In this document: piece by piece, positions 1 through 8,166 of the stretch
Position numbering within the stretch: position 1 is the stretch's first letter
Layout of the letters: every line of letters starts with the position of its first letter
Assembly: GCA_030154025.1 (NCBI GenBank)
Contig: JASKKT010000026.1
Coordinates: forward strand, 1-32,525
Direction: 5' to 3'
Source of the DNA: Methanolobus sp.
Lineage (GTDB): Archaea; Halobacteriota; Methanosarcinia; Methanosarcinales; Methanosarcinaceae
Length of the DNA: 32,525 nt
Translations under genes and position numbers: made by a program
Notes under the pieces: generated by a model
The model's input: only the letters and a program-made list of their open reading frames with translations
What the model was told of the DNA's origin: nothing
Database searches by the model: none

Positions 1-888
1 GTGGCGCCCGGACTTAAGCTCCTGCATATGGACAATGCCAACCCCGGCACCATAGCCGCATATCCCGATCAGTGCAGGGAGATATTCAGGACCATTGTGC
101 AGTACCATACTCCCGGAGACGTTGCCGCCCTGGGGATGGAAAGCGCCGATCCTGCAGTCATTCGTGCCAACGACCTGAAGGCCATGCCGGACGAGGTCTT
201 TGAATCTATCAGCCTGATCAATGAGGTCGGGAGGAAAAGAGGATTCAATGGAATGCCCGAACTGCTCCCGGGACTCAATTTCGTGCACGGCCTCAAAGGT
301 GAGACTAAAAGGACATTTCAGATGAACTATGATTTCCTGAAAAAAGTGCTTGATTCGGACATGCTTGTCAGAAGGATAAACATCCGGCAGGTCATGGCAT
401 TCCCCGGGACCAGGATGTATGGCAATGACGAGCTGGTTGCAAAGAACAAGAGGCTCTTCCTGAACTATAAGGAAAATGTACGCAAGGAAATCGACCTGCC
501 CATGCTAAGGAAGCTCGTACCTGCAGGCACGATCCTGAAGGATGTACTGTGCGAGGTGAATGACAGGAATATGTGCTTTGCACGGCAACTGGGATCGTAT
601 CCCCTGCTGGTAGGCATCCCTGAAAATATGCCCCAGGGTAACTTCATCGACGTACTTGTAACAGGACACGGACACAGGTCTGTTACAGGAGTACCTTTCC
701 CACTAGATATCAACAGAGCATCTGTCTCGCTCATCAGGGAATTACCAGGGATTGGAAAGAACCAGGCAGCAGCCATCAAAAACCTTGCACCCTTCTCAGA
801 TATGGAAGACTTCATGAAAAGGACGGATAGTATGAAGCTTGATATTGCAGGAACATTGAAGGATTATCTTGCCTTCTCCGGGAAATAA
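1..888 (+). CDS. Radical-SAM-type Fe-S protein with C-terminal helix-hairpin-helix, 5'-truncated
   Basis: The frame is open from the first base to the TAA at 886-888, so the true start lies before the window and about 295 C-terminal residues are visible. The visible part resembles the C-terminal half of archaeal B12-binding/radical-SAM proteins. No CxxxCxxC cluster motif is present here; it would be expected upstream. Near residues 247-262 a helix-hairpin-helix motif (LPGIGKNQAAAIK) is clear, which in other proteins binds nucleic acid without sequence preference. The substrate is unknown. The gene converges on the next one with only 6 bp between stop codons. The family call rests on overall resemblance, while the HhH is directly visible. 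Confidence 0.65.
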   Translation: MAPGLKLLHMDNANPGTIAAYPDQCREIFRTIVQYHTPGDVAALGMESADPAVIRANDLKAMPDEVFESISLINEVGRKRGFNGMPELLPGLNFVHGLKGETKRTFQMNYDFLKKVLDSDMLVRRINIRQVMAFPGTRMYGNDELVAKNKRLFLNYKENVRKEIDLPMLRKLVPAGTILKDVLCEVNDRNMCFARQLGSYPLLVGIPENMPQGNFIDVLVTGHGHRSVTGVPFPLDINRASVSLIRELPGIGKNQAAAIKNLAPFSDMEDFMKRTDSMKLDIAGTLKDYLAFSGK

Positions 889-894
889 GAGAAC

Positions 895-1926
895 TCAGCG
901 CAGGAGCTTCTTTATTGTTTCCGTATCCTTGAGTATCCTGAAGCTCACAAAACCCCCAACTAACAGATTCATGTAGAATGTGAGGGCCCTCCACACCACC
1001 ACAGTTATACCCAGCAGCGAAGAGCTAACAAATACCGAGAATATGGTTGTCGCGCCGAACTCTGCAACCCCGCTGGCTCCCGGTGTTGCCGGTATTGCCA
1101 TCAGGATCAGTACAAGTATCTGGGAGGCAATGACTATAAGAGGATCAGGATACTGGTTCAGGCCTATGAGTATAACATAGAGCATTGAGAACTCCACGGC
1201 CCAGAAAAGGAAAGTGTTGAACACTCCCCACAAAAGGCCGGCCCTCTGTTCTTTTTTCAGGAAGAGGAAAATGCTGTCATGGAAATTCTCAAGCTCGGAA
1301 TCCACCTTTGCCACTATGTGCTCAAGCCTGGCATCAGTCCTGGCACCAAAGAACGGTGCTATTCTTTTTACAAAGAACATCGTCATCTTCCTCGTAGCCT
1401 CCGGCTTCCATACTGCGTACAGTACCAGCAGCAAAATCCCCAGAAGGAAGAACGCTGCTACTATGAGCATAGCATCCAGGGACGGGTCTTCCATGAAGCC
1501 CCTGAGAATATAGAGCGAAACCGGAGCAAGGGACAGTATGACAATGCCATCCAGTAGCCTTTCGCCAAGCACTACAGCGGATGCTTTCCCGAGGGGCATC
1601 CGGTCCACATGCAGGAGATGTATCCTGACAGGTTCCCCCCCCATAGAGGAAGGAGTGACAGCCGCTGCAAGAGTGCTGGAGGTGACTATTTCGACCGATC
1701 TCGGGACGCTGCAGCTGTAACCAAGAGTCCTGCACAGGCCACGCAGCCGGATACCCCACACCAGATATGACAGGGCATGGATAGCGGCTGCTGCAAGTAT
1801 ATATTCGACCCTTATGCTGAGAAGGCCATGGATCGTATCTGTATCAAAGGTAAGGACTACAACAACAAGTCCTGATACAAGGCTTATGAGCAAGGAGACC
1901 ATAAGCCATTTCTTTAACTTGTTCAT
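895..1926 (-). CDS. UPF0104 / lysylphosphatidylglycerol-synthase-TM-like flippase family membrane protein
   Basis: The protein is about 343 aa with many hydrophobic segments: an N-terminal helix after MNKLKKW, then helices through the middle and C-terminus. It shows the family pattern TPSSMGGEPVRIHLL near residues 91-105, followed by GERLLDGIV. Members of this family are integral membrane proteins related to the transmembrane part of lysylphosphatidylglycerol synthase, and some act in lipid-linked glycan assembly or lipid translocation; the exact substrate here is unknown. I start it at the ATG at 1926-1924, because the only in-frame extension begins with TTG. It lies downstream of the sugar nucleotidyltransferase on the same strand (47 bp gap), which fits a surface glycan or lipid role by inference. 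Confidence 0.8.
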   Translation of the reverse strand: MNKLKKWLMVSLLISLVSGLVVVVLTFDTDTIHGLLSIRVEYILAAAAIHALSYLVWGIRLRGLCRTLGYSCSVPRSVEIVTSSTLAAAVTPSSMGGEPVRIHLLHVDRMPLGKASAVVLGERLLDGIVILSLAPVSLYILRGFMEDPSLDAMLIVAAFFLLGILLLVLYAVWKPEATRKMTMFFVKRIAPFFGARTDARLEHIVAKVDSELENFHDSIFLFLKKEQRAGLLWGVFNTFLFWAVEFSMLYVILIGLNQYPDPLIVIASQILVLILMAIPATPGASGVAEFGATTIFSVFVSSSLLGITVVVWRALTFYMNLLVGGFVSFRILKDTETIKKLLR

Positions 1927-1973
1927 GCAGACCAACCTACAATTAAAAAATCAGCGCAAACCCCGGCCTGAAC

Positions 1974-3134
1974 CTAAATGTAAGACTCATTGATCATGTC
2001 CTGTTTCACATTAGTGTTCTCAGGCACCACAATGTCAGGCCATATCTTGATATTGGAGTGCACGGTGGTGTTATTCCCTATTACGACATTGGGCCCTATC
2101 ACGGCACCATTCTCAAGACAGGCATTATCAGATACCCTTGCTCCGTTGTCAATGATGGAGCCAGATACATTGCAGTTACTCCCTACGGTGATATTGTTGA
2201 ATATGTAAGAGGAAAGGATACGGGACTCGTTATTAATGACACAGTTGGACCCGATGGTCGTATATGGCCCTATCAGCACATTATCGCCGATCCTTGTGTT
2301 CTCCCCTATGACCACGGGGCCTACGATGGCTGAGTTGGAGCCCACCGAGACATTGTGACCAAACTGCAGTGGCCCTGTCAGGCGGGCATCCTTGGTGGTG
2401 AACTGTCCGACTATGCTCGTACCGGGCAAGGCCTCCAGCATCCATCTCTGGGCCTGCCTGTAAGCTGCAGCATTCCCGACATCCGTCCACTTGCCACGTG
2501 CCAGTATGCCGTTTATCTTGTAATTCTTTTCAAGCATTGCAGGGAAAAGGTCCTTGGCAAAATCATATTTTGTGTTTGCAGGTATCCAGTCGAATATCTG
2601 CGGGTCGCACATATAGATACCAGTACTTGCCAGATTACTGAATATCTCTCCGGGGCCGGGTTTCTCCAGGAAGCGCCTTATCCTGTTATTAACGTCCATA
2701 TCCGCGATACCGAACTCCCGCGGATCGTCTATGGAAAGGAGCCCTATGGTAACCATCGCATCGTTCATTTCATGGAAACGACACATCTCCCTCAGGTTGA
2801 GGTTCAGTACGTGGTCCCCGCCAAGCACAATGAATGGTTCGTCCTTAAGGTACCTCTCTGCGTTCTTCACTCCCCCGGCAGTGCCGAGTTTCTCTTTCTC
2901 ATAAACGTAATCGATATGGACTCCGAAGATACGACCGTCTCCGAGCTGTTCCTCTATGTTCTCCGCCATGTACCCCAGGGTGATGACTATGGAATTAAAA
3001 CCTTCTTTGCACAGGTGTTCGATCAGATGCACAACAGAGGGTTTGTTGAGTATTGGTATACTCGGCTTTGGTCTTTCAAATGTCAATGGACGTAGCCTAG
3101 TCCCCTCGCCTCCGCACATTATACAGGCCTTCAT
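1974..3134 (-). CDS. Sugar-phosphate nucleotidyltransferase (mannose-1-phosphate guanylyltransferase / glucose-1-phosphate thymidylyltransferase type)
   Basis: The 386-aa protein begins MKACIMCGGEGTRLRPLT, the nucleotide-binding signature of sugar-1-phosphate nucleotidyltransferases, followed by the PKPSIPILNKP segment. The N-terminal ~230 residues form the transferase domain (GTAGGVKNA near 85-93, GGDHV near 105). From about residue 255 onward there are isoleucine/valine-rich hexapeptide repeats typical of a left-handed beta-helix. The enzyme would make an NDP-sugar (GDP-mannose, dTDP- or UDP-glucose) in the cytoplasm for glycan or lipid glycosylation. Sequence alone does not settle the nucleotide or the sugar. 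ATG start at 3134. It is followed on the same strand by the flippase-like gene. Confidence 0.88.
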   Translation of the reverse strand: MKACIMCGGEGTRLRPLTFERPKPSIPILNKPSVVHLIEHLCKEGFNSIVITLGYMAENIEEQLGDGRIFGVHIDYVYEKEKLGTAGGVKNAERYLKDEPFIVLGGDHVLNLNLREMCRFHEMNDAMVTIGLLSIDDPREFGIADMDVNNRIRRFLEKPGPGEIFSNLASTGIYMCDPQIFDWIPANTKYDFAKDLFPAMLEKNYKINGILARGKWTDVGNAAAYRQAQRWMLEALPGTSIVGQFTTKDARLTGPLQFGHNVSVGSNSAIVGPVVIGENTRIGDNVLIGPYTTIGSNCVINNESRILSSYIFNNITVGSNCNVSGSIIDNGARVSDNACLENGAVIGPNVVIGNNTTVHSNIKIWPDIVVPENTNVKQDMINESYI

Positions 3135-3196
3135 GCTTGATTATGACGCCGTGTTCGTTTAAATCTTTAGCGATTAATTGTTCTTGTTTGATATGA

Positions 3197-3583
3197 TCAT
3201 GCATTCCTGACAAGAACAACATCGTTCTTGTGCTGAACTACGATTTCGGGCTCTCCCTGATACTCTTCAAGATTCCCGGTCACCCTGACCACGTCATCCT
3301 CATTCACCATTGCACCGATGTCCTTTGCCCCGTTTGCCGAGGGAATGAAGACCTTGACAGGCCCGGTGTCGGAATTCACGGTCATGAGCAGATGATTGCC
3401 CGTATTGGTAAAGCGCTTTGATACTATGTCTCCCTGCACATAGACCCGTTCACCTGTTTTGGAAAATGCCGAAAACTCGGCCGCATCCGAGACTCCACCA
3501 TTAAAAAAACTTACGTAGGCTATTGAAAGTGAGAGAAACACCATTGAAAGCAGGATGACTACGACCTTTTCTTCTTTTTCCAT
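3197..3583 (-). CDS. Membrane-anchored OB-fold protein
   Basis: This 128-aa protein has a charged start (MEKEEK), one N-terminal transmembrane helix (about residues 7-28) and an exported domain of about 90 residues. That domain has alternating beta-strands (GERVYVQGDIVSKRF; VVRVTGNLEEYQGEPEIVV) characteristic of an OB fold of the tRNA_anti-like/YhcR type. The start is supported by a GGAG Shine-Dalgarno a few bases upstream. The gene lies 19 bp downstream of the FKBP lipoprotein gene on the same strand, so the two are probably cotranscribed. Ligand and role are unknown. The anchor and OB-like strands are directly visible; the fold assignment is by pattern. Confidence 0.7.
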   Translation of the reverse strand: MEKEEKVVVILLSMVFLSLSIAYVSFFNGGVSDAAEFSAFSKTGERVYVQGDIVSKRFTNTGNHLLMTVNSDTGPVKVFIPSANGAKDIGAMVNEDDVVRVTGNLEEYQGEPEIVVQHKNDVVLVRNA

Positions 3584-3602
3584 TTTTAGCTCCTACCGGG
3601 AA

Positions 3603-4124
3603 TCACTCACCTATGGAAACCACCTGTATCGTAAAGACCAGTGTCTCACCTGCAAGCCTATGATTGCAGTCAAGGGTTACGTTCCCTTCGGCGATCTCCA
3701 CTATGGTGCATGCTCTCCACATGTAGTTGACCTGCTCCCCTACTACCGGCGTGATATTGGCATTGGCAAAGTCCTCGGAAGGCAGGGAAACCACTAATTC
3801 CTCTGAATAGTTCCCATATGCCTTCTCCGGAGGAATGGTGACGGTCTTCTCTTCGCCCACAGCCATGCCTGTAACAGCTTCGTCAAAGCCTTCTATCATC
3901 TGCCCCTGGCCAACAAAGAAACCCAGGGGTTCATAGTTCCTTGCAGGATTATACAGTCCTGAGTCTACTGCCACCTGCTCGATGGAAGTATCAAACACGC
4001 TGCCGTCCTCATACATGCCTATATAGTCAACGGTCACATAATCTCCTGATCCGACAGTGTCCTGAGACACACATCCGCTTACTACTATCAGGGACATCAA
4101 AAATAAGAATACGATCATCTTCAT
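3603..4124 (-). CDS. FKBP-type peptidyl-prolyl cis-trans isomerase, lipoprotein
   Basis: The 173-aa protein has a signal peptide with a lipobox ending VVSGC (Cys18), so it is likely lipid-anchored outside the cytoplasmic membrane. The FKBP domain follows: DYVTVDYIGMYEDGSVFDTS, then GFFVGQGQMIEGFDEAVTGM and GEEKTVTIPPEKAYG, which match the substrate-pocket strands of SlyD/FKBP proteins. Beyond YG the insertion and the later VTLDCNHRLAGETL segment match the insert-in-flap domain of archaeal and SlyD-like FKBPs. The expected role is proline isomerisation and chaperoning of exported proteins. AGGTGAT lies 4 nt upstream of the ATG. It heads the leftward block with the OB-fold gene. Confidence 0.9.
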   Translation of the reverse strand: MKMIVFLFLMSLIVVSGCVSQDTVGSGDYVTVDYIGMYEDGSVFDTSIEQVAVDSGLYNPARNYEPLGFFVGQGQMIEGFDEAVTGMAVGEEKTVTIPPEKAYGNYSEELVVSLPSEDFANANITPVVGEQVNYMWRACTIVEIAEGNVTLDCNHRLAGETLVFTIQVVSIGE

Positions 4125-4459
4125 TCAATCACCTGAGCCAATACGATCATCTGTATGACACACCTGCACGCTGAGATGTGAAAGCTTATCCATACACCTA
4201 TAAAAATCACAAATGCATATAAATTAATTCAATTCAACGATTAGAATAATAGATTGTTAATTATTATAGGCAGACCTGAGAAAAGCGATGCTAATACAGA
4301 GTTACAGCCCGTTTTCTATGTTTTGCATGATATGGCACGTGTACAGGAATAGAGTTCAATTTGGGATCTGCCGGTTTGAGCATAGATATTGTAATACCGT
4401 TTGAAGTTAACGCCGTTTATTAAATTAATCCGGGTTTAAGTTAAGTAAGAAAAAGACTA
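4125..4459. other. Intergenic region without a gene
   Basis: This is AT-rich spacer between the leftward FKBP gene and the structured RNA. No open frame with coding character is seen on either strand. Its right end holds the promoter of the RNA described next. Nothing else is recognised. Confidence 0.6.
4424..4448 (+). promoter_or_regulatory. Promoter-like segment of structured RNA copy 1
   Basis: AAATTAATCCG followed 9 nt later by TTAAGTA. The same two blocks at the same spacing precede RNA copy 2 (18425-18450), although the bases between them differ. The distance from this block to the conserved RNA start is also identical in both copies, which points to BRE/TATA elements rather than chance AT-richness. 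Confidence 0.55.
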
Positions 4460-4461
4460 AC

Positions 4462-4606
4462 AATTAATTGTGGGCGTTGGGAGTACGCGCCTGGTAATCA
4501 ACAGAAATCACCCTTGATGTTGGGGAACTTCGTAGAAGAGAAAGGCAAGGCACCCGGAAGCATGGTGGCAAAGGGTGCCTTATACCTCCGTACTACCCTT
4601 TTTTAG
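4462..4606 (+). ncRNA. Structured RNA, copy 1 (chromosomal)
   Basis: I do not recognise a known RNA family. The segment is homologous to 18462-18610 and folds into the same order of hairpins. P1 is GGCGTTGGGAGTACGC at 4473-4488. P2 is CAACA/TGTTG at 4499-4503 and 4518-4522, with an inner TCA/TGA. P3 is CTTC/GAAG at 4528-4538. P4 is a perfect 9-bp stem, AAGGCACCC at 4547-4555 with GGGTGCCTT at 4573-4581, closing a 17-nt loop GGAAGCATGGTGGCAAA. It ends in a T6 tract (about 4600-4605) typical of archaeal termination. Strand is set by the promoter and the T tract. No ORF is conserved between the copies, while base pairing is, with compensatory changes in P4. A role in trans or a cis leader of the next gene are both possible; the T tract 150 bp before the next ATG favours an independent RNA. 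Confidence 0.7.
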
Positions 4607-4726
4607 CCAATTGTGATATTAGGGCTTATATCTGTCCTATTAGATCTTAGTCAAAAGACCATATATACGAGAAGTTACTCAACCTCAGCCAAGTCTGTAA
4701 GAAGGGACTGGAACTAAAACAATATC

Positions 4727-4734
4727 CTTATAAG
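4727..4734 (+). promoter_or_regulatory. TATA-like box of the Cache lipoprotein gene
   Basis: CTTATAAG lies 22-29 bp before the ATG at 4756, the spacing at which archaeal transcription would start at or next to the start codon. A leaderless mRNA is therefore likely; no Shine-Dalgarno is seen. Confidence 0.45.
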
Positions 4735-4755
4735 CTCAAGTTCTGAGTCTTATGC

Positions 4756-6591
4756 ATGAAGAAAAATGCGACCCTTATTAGTGTTATACTTGTGCTTGCA
4801 GCCCTTCTTACTGCCGGCTGTACGGAGAACGAAATTAACCTTTCCCGGAAAGATTCCTCCATGCCATCTTCCGCATTGATGGAGCCAGTTCCCAGTACCG
4901 CCGCATCTCCCGAGGAGCTTGTGGCATTCGTCGAGAAAGCTTACGAATATGCACATGTCCACGGACAGGAAGCCGCTCTTAAGGAATTCAACAACAAGAG
5001 CGGCCGGTTCGTTGACGGTGAACTCTATATATTCGCTTACGATTCCAATGGCACGACGCTGGCCCTCCCATTCCAGCCCGAGCTTATCGGGACAGACCGG
5101 TGGAATATAACCGATCCTCAAGGCACTAAATACATACATGAGCTGAAAGATGCAGCGCAGTCAGGCGGGGGATTTGTCCGGTATCTCTATGCAGACCCCT
5201 CAGATAATTTCACCGTCAAGCAAAAGCTCAGTTTTGTGATGATGGTGGACAGGGACTGGTTCATCGGAGCCGGCATATACGATCCACAGGTCGATTCCCC
5301 TGTTGTGAAAGTGGGTACAGACCCTCAGGTAAGAGAGGGACTGAAATCCATTGTAGGGGAGGCCATTGATTATGCCCGTGCCAACGGAAAGGATGCTGCG
5401 ATCGCAGAGTTCAATGACAAGAACGGCACATTCGTCCGCGGCAATTTATACATCTATGCCTTTGACTATAACGGAACAGCCCTGGCCCTTCCTTATCAGC
5501 CCCAGTTTATCGGAACAGACCTTTCTGGACTCCAGGACGCCTACGGAGTTAACTATACCCGGGTCGAGATCATGCTTGCACAGCAGGGCGGCGGTTTCAT
5601 CTTCTACCATTATCTCCATCCTTCCAGCAACATGACCCTTGAACCCAAGATGAGCTATGTCCAGAGGGTTGACGATGACTGGTGGCTTGGTGCAGGTATC
5701 TACCTCGCAAATGTAGATCAGGTGATGACAATGGACGATCTGGCCAGCTTTGTTGGAGAAGCCTCGGAATATGCAGCTGTGGCCGGAAACGAAGCAGCCA
5801 TTTCAGAGATCTCTGAAAAGGACGGCCGATTCTCCCGTGGCAATGCGTATGTCTACGCTTATGACTATAACGGCACGCTGCTCGCGCACCCATACCAGAC
5901 GGAGCTGGTCGGAACCAACAGGCTCAACTGGACCGATGCCCGTGGGCTACCCCTGATACGCATCGGTGCCCTTACCGCTTCCAATGGCGGCGGCTTTGTA
6001 GCCTACATGTATCCGGCGCCAGAGAGCGGGGCGATAGACGAGAAGGCACTGGACTCATATGAACCGAAGATTGGCTATGTTGCGCCAGCGGATGAGAACT
6101 GGTGGATAGGGTCTGGCATATACTTCTCGGATATGGTGCCTGCAGGCTCAGGGAGACCGGAGGTCATATCAGAGATGATAGGCCTCGTGGAGGACTGTGC
6201 AGCCTACGGACAGAAGGAGGGGACTGTAAAAGCCTTTGCAGAGATCTCAAATCAGTCAGGCATGTTTGTAGACTGGGAAGGCCACTATATTTACGCCTAT
6301 GACTATAATGGTACGCTGCTTGCTCATCCGTACCTCCCTGAGAAGATCGGATCCAATCTTATGGAAGTGCGCGATCCCTTCGGCATGGAAACTATCCGGG
6401 CCCTATCTGAAACTGCACGCTCCGGTGGCGGTTATGTTGTCTTCATATGGCCGAACCCGGAAAATGAGAACAGGGAAGAACTGAAAATAGGCTATGTCCT
6501 CCCCGTGGATGACAACTGGTGGGTCGGTTCCGGAGTTTACCTTAGTGAGATAACAGGAGAGAACACATCATTGTCCTCTCCGGTTTACTAA
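4756..6591 (+). CDS. Lipoprotein with four tandem Cache-like sensor domains
   Basis: The 611-aa protein has a signal peptide with lipobox LLTAGC, so it should be exported and lipid-anchored. It then contains four copies of a ~130-residue module. Each begins with a helix (for example EELVAFVEKAYEYA), continues with Y(I/V)(F/Y)A(Y/F)DxNGT and ALP or AHP(Y/F), then IGT or IGS, a GGG(F/Y)V segment, and ends with (D/E)(D/N)WW(L/I/V)G(A/S)G(I/V)Y. This is the single-Cache (sCache_2-like) pattern of extracytoplasmic small-molecule sensors. No transmembrane helix or signalling output domain follows the fourth module, so it may act as a ligand-binding lipoprotein for a separate transducer. Internal repetition is obvious by eye. 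Confidence 0.85.
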   Translation: MKKNATLISVILVLAALLTAGCTENEINLSRKDSSMPSSALMEPVPSTAASPEELVAFVEKAYEYAHVHGQEAALKEFNNKSGRFVDGELYIFAYDSNGTTLALPFQPELIGTDRWNITDPQGTKYIHELKDAAQSGGGFVRYLYADPSDNFTVKQKLSFVMMVDRDWFIGAGIYDPQVDSPVVKVGTDPQVREGLKSIVGEAIDYARANGKDAAIAEFNDKNGTFVRGNLYIYAFDYNGTALALPYQPQFIGTDLSGLQDAYGVNYTRVEIMLAQQGGGFIFYHYLHPSSNMTLEPKMSYVQRVDDDWWLGAGIYLANVDQVMTMDDLASFVGEASEYAAVAGNEAAISEISEKDGRFSRGNAYVYAYDYNGTLLAHPYQTELVGTNRLNWTDARGLPLIRIGALTASNGGGFVAYMYPAPESGAIDEKALDSYEPKIGYVAPADENWWIGSGIYFSDMVPAGSGRPEVISEMIGLVEDCAAYGQKEGTVKAFAEISNQSGMFVDWEGHYIYAYDYNGTLLAHPYLPEKIGSNLMEVRDPFGMETIRALSETARSGGGYVVFIWPNPENENREELKIGYVLPVDDNWWVGSGVYLSEITGENTSLSSPVY

Positions 6592-6846
6592 TGAATACAT
6601 CATCCGGGACTTCGTTCTCATGCAAAGTAGAAAATAAGTAATCTAAAATATATTCTTTTTTCACTACTGTTTAAAGTTGGCCCATTTGTCAAACACACCC
6701 AAAGTGGGATTAAGTAACAGAAGAGCTAAGTAATGCCAGAAATATCTGAAAGTTTGGTTGCAGAAGGTGTCTTAAACTCTTCTGTTACTTTAGTACAAGC
6801 AAATGTGATATAAAGGGCATAACAGCCTGTAATCAGTTAAAAAATA
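6592..6846. other. Intergenic region between the Cache gene and attL
   Basis: No gene is seen. The region contains a 14-bp perfect inverted repeat at 6712-6790 and ends at the element's left attachment site. Confidence 0.6.
6712..6790. repeat. 14-bp perfect inverted repeat next to attL
   Basis: AAGTAACAGAAGAG at 6712-6725 is the exact reverse complement of CTCTTCTGTTACTT at 6777-6790, with 51 bp between. It lies on the host side, about 50 bp before attL. No target-site duplication flanks it, so a MITE is not shown. It could be a transcribed hairpin ending the preceding gene's mRNA. Confidence 0.7.
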
Positions 6847-6863
6847 TTAGTGGACTGGTCGGG
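6839..6863. repeat. attL: attL: left attachment site, tRNA-Ala 3'-end remnant
   Basis: The 17-bp core TTAGTGGACTGGTCGGG at 6847-6863 is identical to 18745-18761, where it forms the 3' end of an intact tRNA-Ala gene. Including flanking A/T, 23 of 25 positions match. After the core the tRNA sequence stops, so this copy is the fragment left by integration into the tRNA 3' end. Confidence 0.93.
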
Positions 6864-6910
6864 TCTATTCTCCAAAAGTTGATATTCCTAGCACTCCTAT
6901 TTAGACAGTG

Positions 6911-8110
6911 ATGACTCGCAATGTAGATGATATTCACAGTCTGGACAATGCTTTTGAGCATGCCATGGATAGGTTTAACCGGGCAGAGATCGAGCCTGCA
7001 GACCGGGAGAAACTCGAAGCCTTTTTTAGAGCTCTCCGGAGGGAAGGCCTTGCCAAGAATACAGTTACCTGGTATGTGAACTACACCACGAGGATGTACC
7101 AGACCCTCAAGACAATCGGCTATGACAAGCCCCTGCAGGACTTTGACCACGAAGATCTTGAGAGGCTGTTGTTCTATGTGGAGGACGTTAAGAAGCTCTC
7201 TGCAGGCAGCCTGTGGAATTACAAGAAGCTCATAAAGAAGCTCATGAGATGGATGCATAACGATGAGCCTCCTAAGTGGGTAAGAGACCTCAAGCTTAAC
7301 AAGGAAGATTCCCCTGTACAACCCTCCGATCTCCTCACACAGAAAGAATTTGATGCCCTCCTGGAGGCCTGCAGACATCCCCGGGATAAGGCCATTATTT
7401 CTGTCCTGGCTGACTCTGGCATGAGAATCGGAGCCCTGGCATCCTGTAGGATAAAGAATGTTGAGTTCAACCAATACGGGGCCATAATCTACATCTCCAA
7501 GACATCAAAGTCAAAGAAGACCACACCTGCTAAGGGTATCCCCATAACGTGGTCTACGGGTTATCTCAATCAATGGTTATCCATACATCCCCTCAAGGAT
7601 GACCCAGAAGCCCCTCTGTGGGTCACCAGGGACAAGAACATGGAACCATTAAGCTACAAGTCAATGAGGAAGACTATAGCCGATATAGGGGTCAAGGCAG
7701 GCATTAAGAAGAGGGTTAATCCTCACAGCTTCAGGCACCTTGCGATTACTCACTGGATTCTGGACGGCTACAACGAGCAGGAGATAAAGCATCGTGCCGG
7801 TTGGTCCAAAGGATCCTCGCAGATGTTTAAGATATATGGCAATTTCACAGACCAGGAGATCAATGACCGCATCTTTGAGAAGTGTGGCCTGAAGACTGAA
7901 GATAAGAGGCATGTGACCTTGAAGAAGTGTCCCAGGTGTAGCAATGTGTTGAAGCCACAGGATAAGTTCTGTTCACAATGTTCCCTTGTGCTGGATCATC
8001 AGGCACTTGATGAGATCGGCAAATATGAGGCCAGGATTCCGGAGATATTGCAGCTGGTGATGAGGTCGGAAGAGGCAAGAAGGCTGTTGAGTAAGATGGG
8101 TGAAAAATGA
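6911..8110 (+). CDS. int: Tyrosine recombinase / integrase with C-terminal zinc ribbon
   Basis: The protein is about 399 aa. An N-terminal SAM-like/core-binding helical domain spans residues ~30-120 and the catalytic domain ~140-315. Visible catalytic residues are Arg172 (ADSGMRIGALASCRI), His272 and Arg275 (NPHSFRH), His294 (KHRAGW) and nucleophile Tyr309 (FKIYGN). A four-cysteine zinc ribbon follows at 340/343 and 354/357 (CPRC...CSQC), then a helical tail. It should catalyse integration and excision between attP and the tRNA-Ala 3' end; the gene starts 48 bp from attL and points inward. The start is the ATG at 6911; the GTG directly before it at 6908 is an equally possible start that adds one residue. 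No clear Shine-Dalgarno is seen. Confidence 0.95.
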   Translation: MTRNVDDIHSLDNAFEHAMDRFNRAEIEPADREKLEAFFRALRREGLAKNTVTWYVNYTTRMYQTLKTIGYDKPLQDFDHEDLERLLFYVEDVKKLSAGSLWNYKKLIKKLMRWMHNDEPPKWVRDLKLNKEDSPVQPSDLLTQKEFDALLEACRHPRDKAIISVLADSGMRIGALASCRIKNVEFNQYGAIIYISKTSKSKKTTPAKGIPITWSTGYLNQWLSIHPLKDDPEAPLWVTRDKNMEPLSYKSMRKTIADIGVKAGIKKRVNPHSFRHLAITHWILDGYNEQEIKHRAGWSKGSSQMFKIYGNFTDQEINDRIFEKCGLKTEDKRHVTLKKCPRCSNVLKPQDKFCSQCSLVLDHQALDEIGKYEARIPEILQLVMRSEEARRLLSKMGEK

Positions 8111-8136
8111 GTATGCTATTATGCCAGCCATAGAGA

Positions 8137-8147
8137 TATATAAAATA
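8137..8147 (+). promoter_or_regulatory. TATA box of the DUF3800 gene
   Basis: TATATAAAATA ends 20 bp before the ATG at 8167. At archaeal spacing (about 25 bp) transcription would begin at the start codon, so this gene probably has its own promoter and a leaderless mRNA, separate from the integrase. Confidence 0.55.
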
Positions 8148-8166
8148 AGCTTTTTTTACAAGTATT

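Noticed and set aside
2355-3095. 246-codon frame antisense to the sugar nucleotidyltransferase
   Set aside because: It mirrors a clearly coding gene with full family motifs; it is a shadow frame.
4462-4606. Structured RNA as SRP RNA, RNase P RNA or tRNA-like
   Set aside because: The GGAAG in the loop briefly suggests SRP helix 8, but the length, other stems and conserved blocks do not fit SRP, RNase P or a tRNA fold.
6712-6790. MITE or insertion sequence remnant
   Set aside because: No target-site duplication, no transposase fragment and no second copy in the window.
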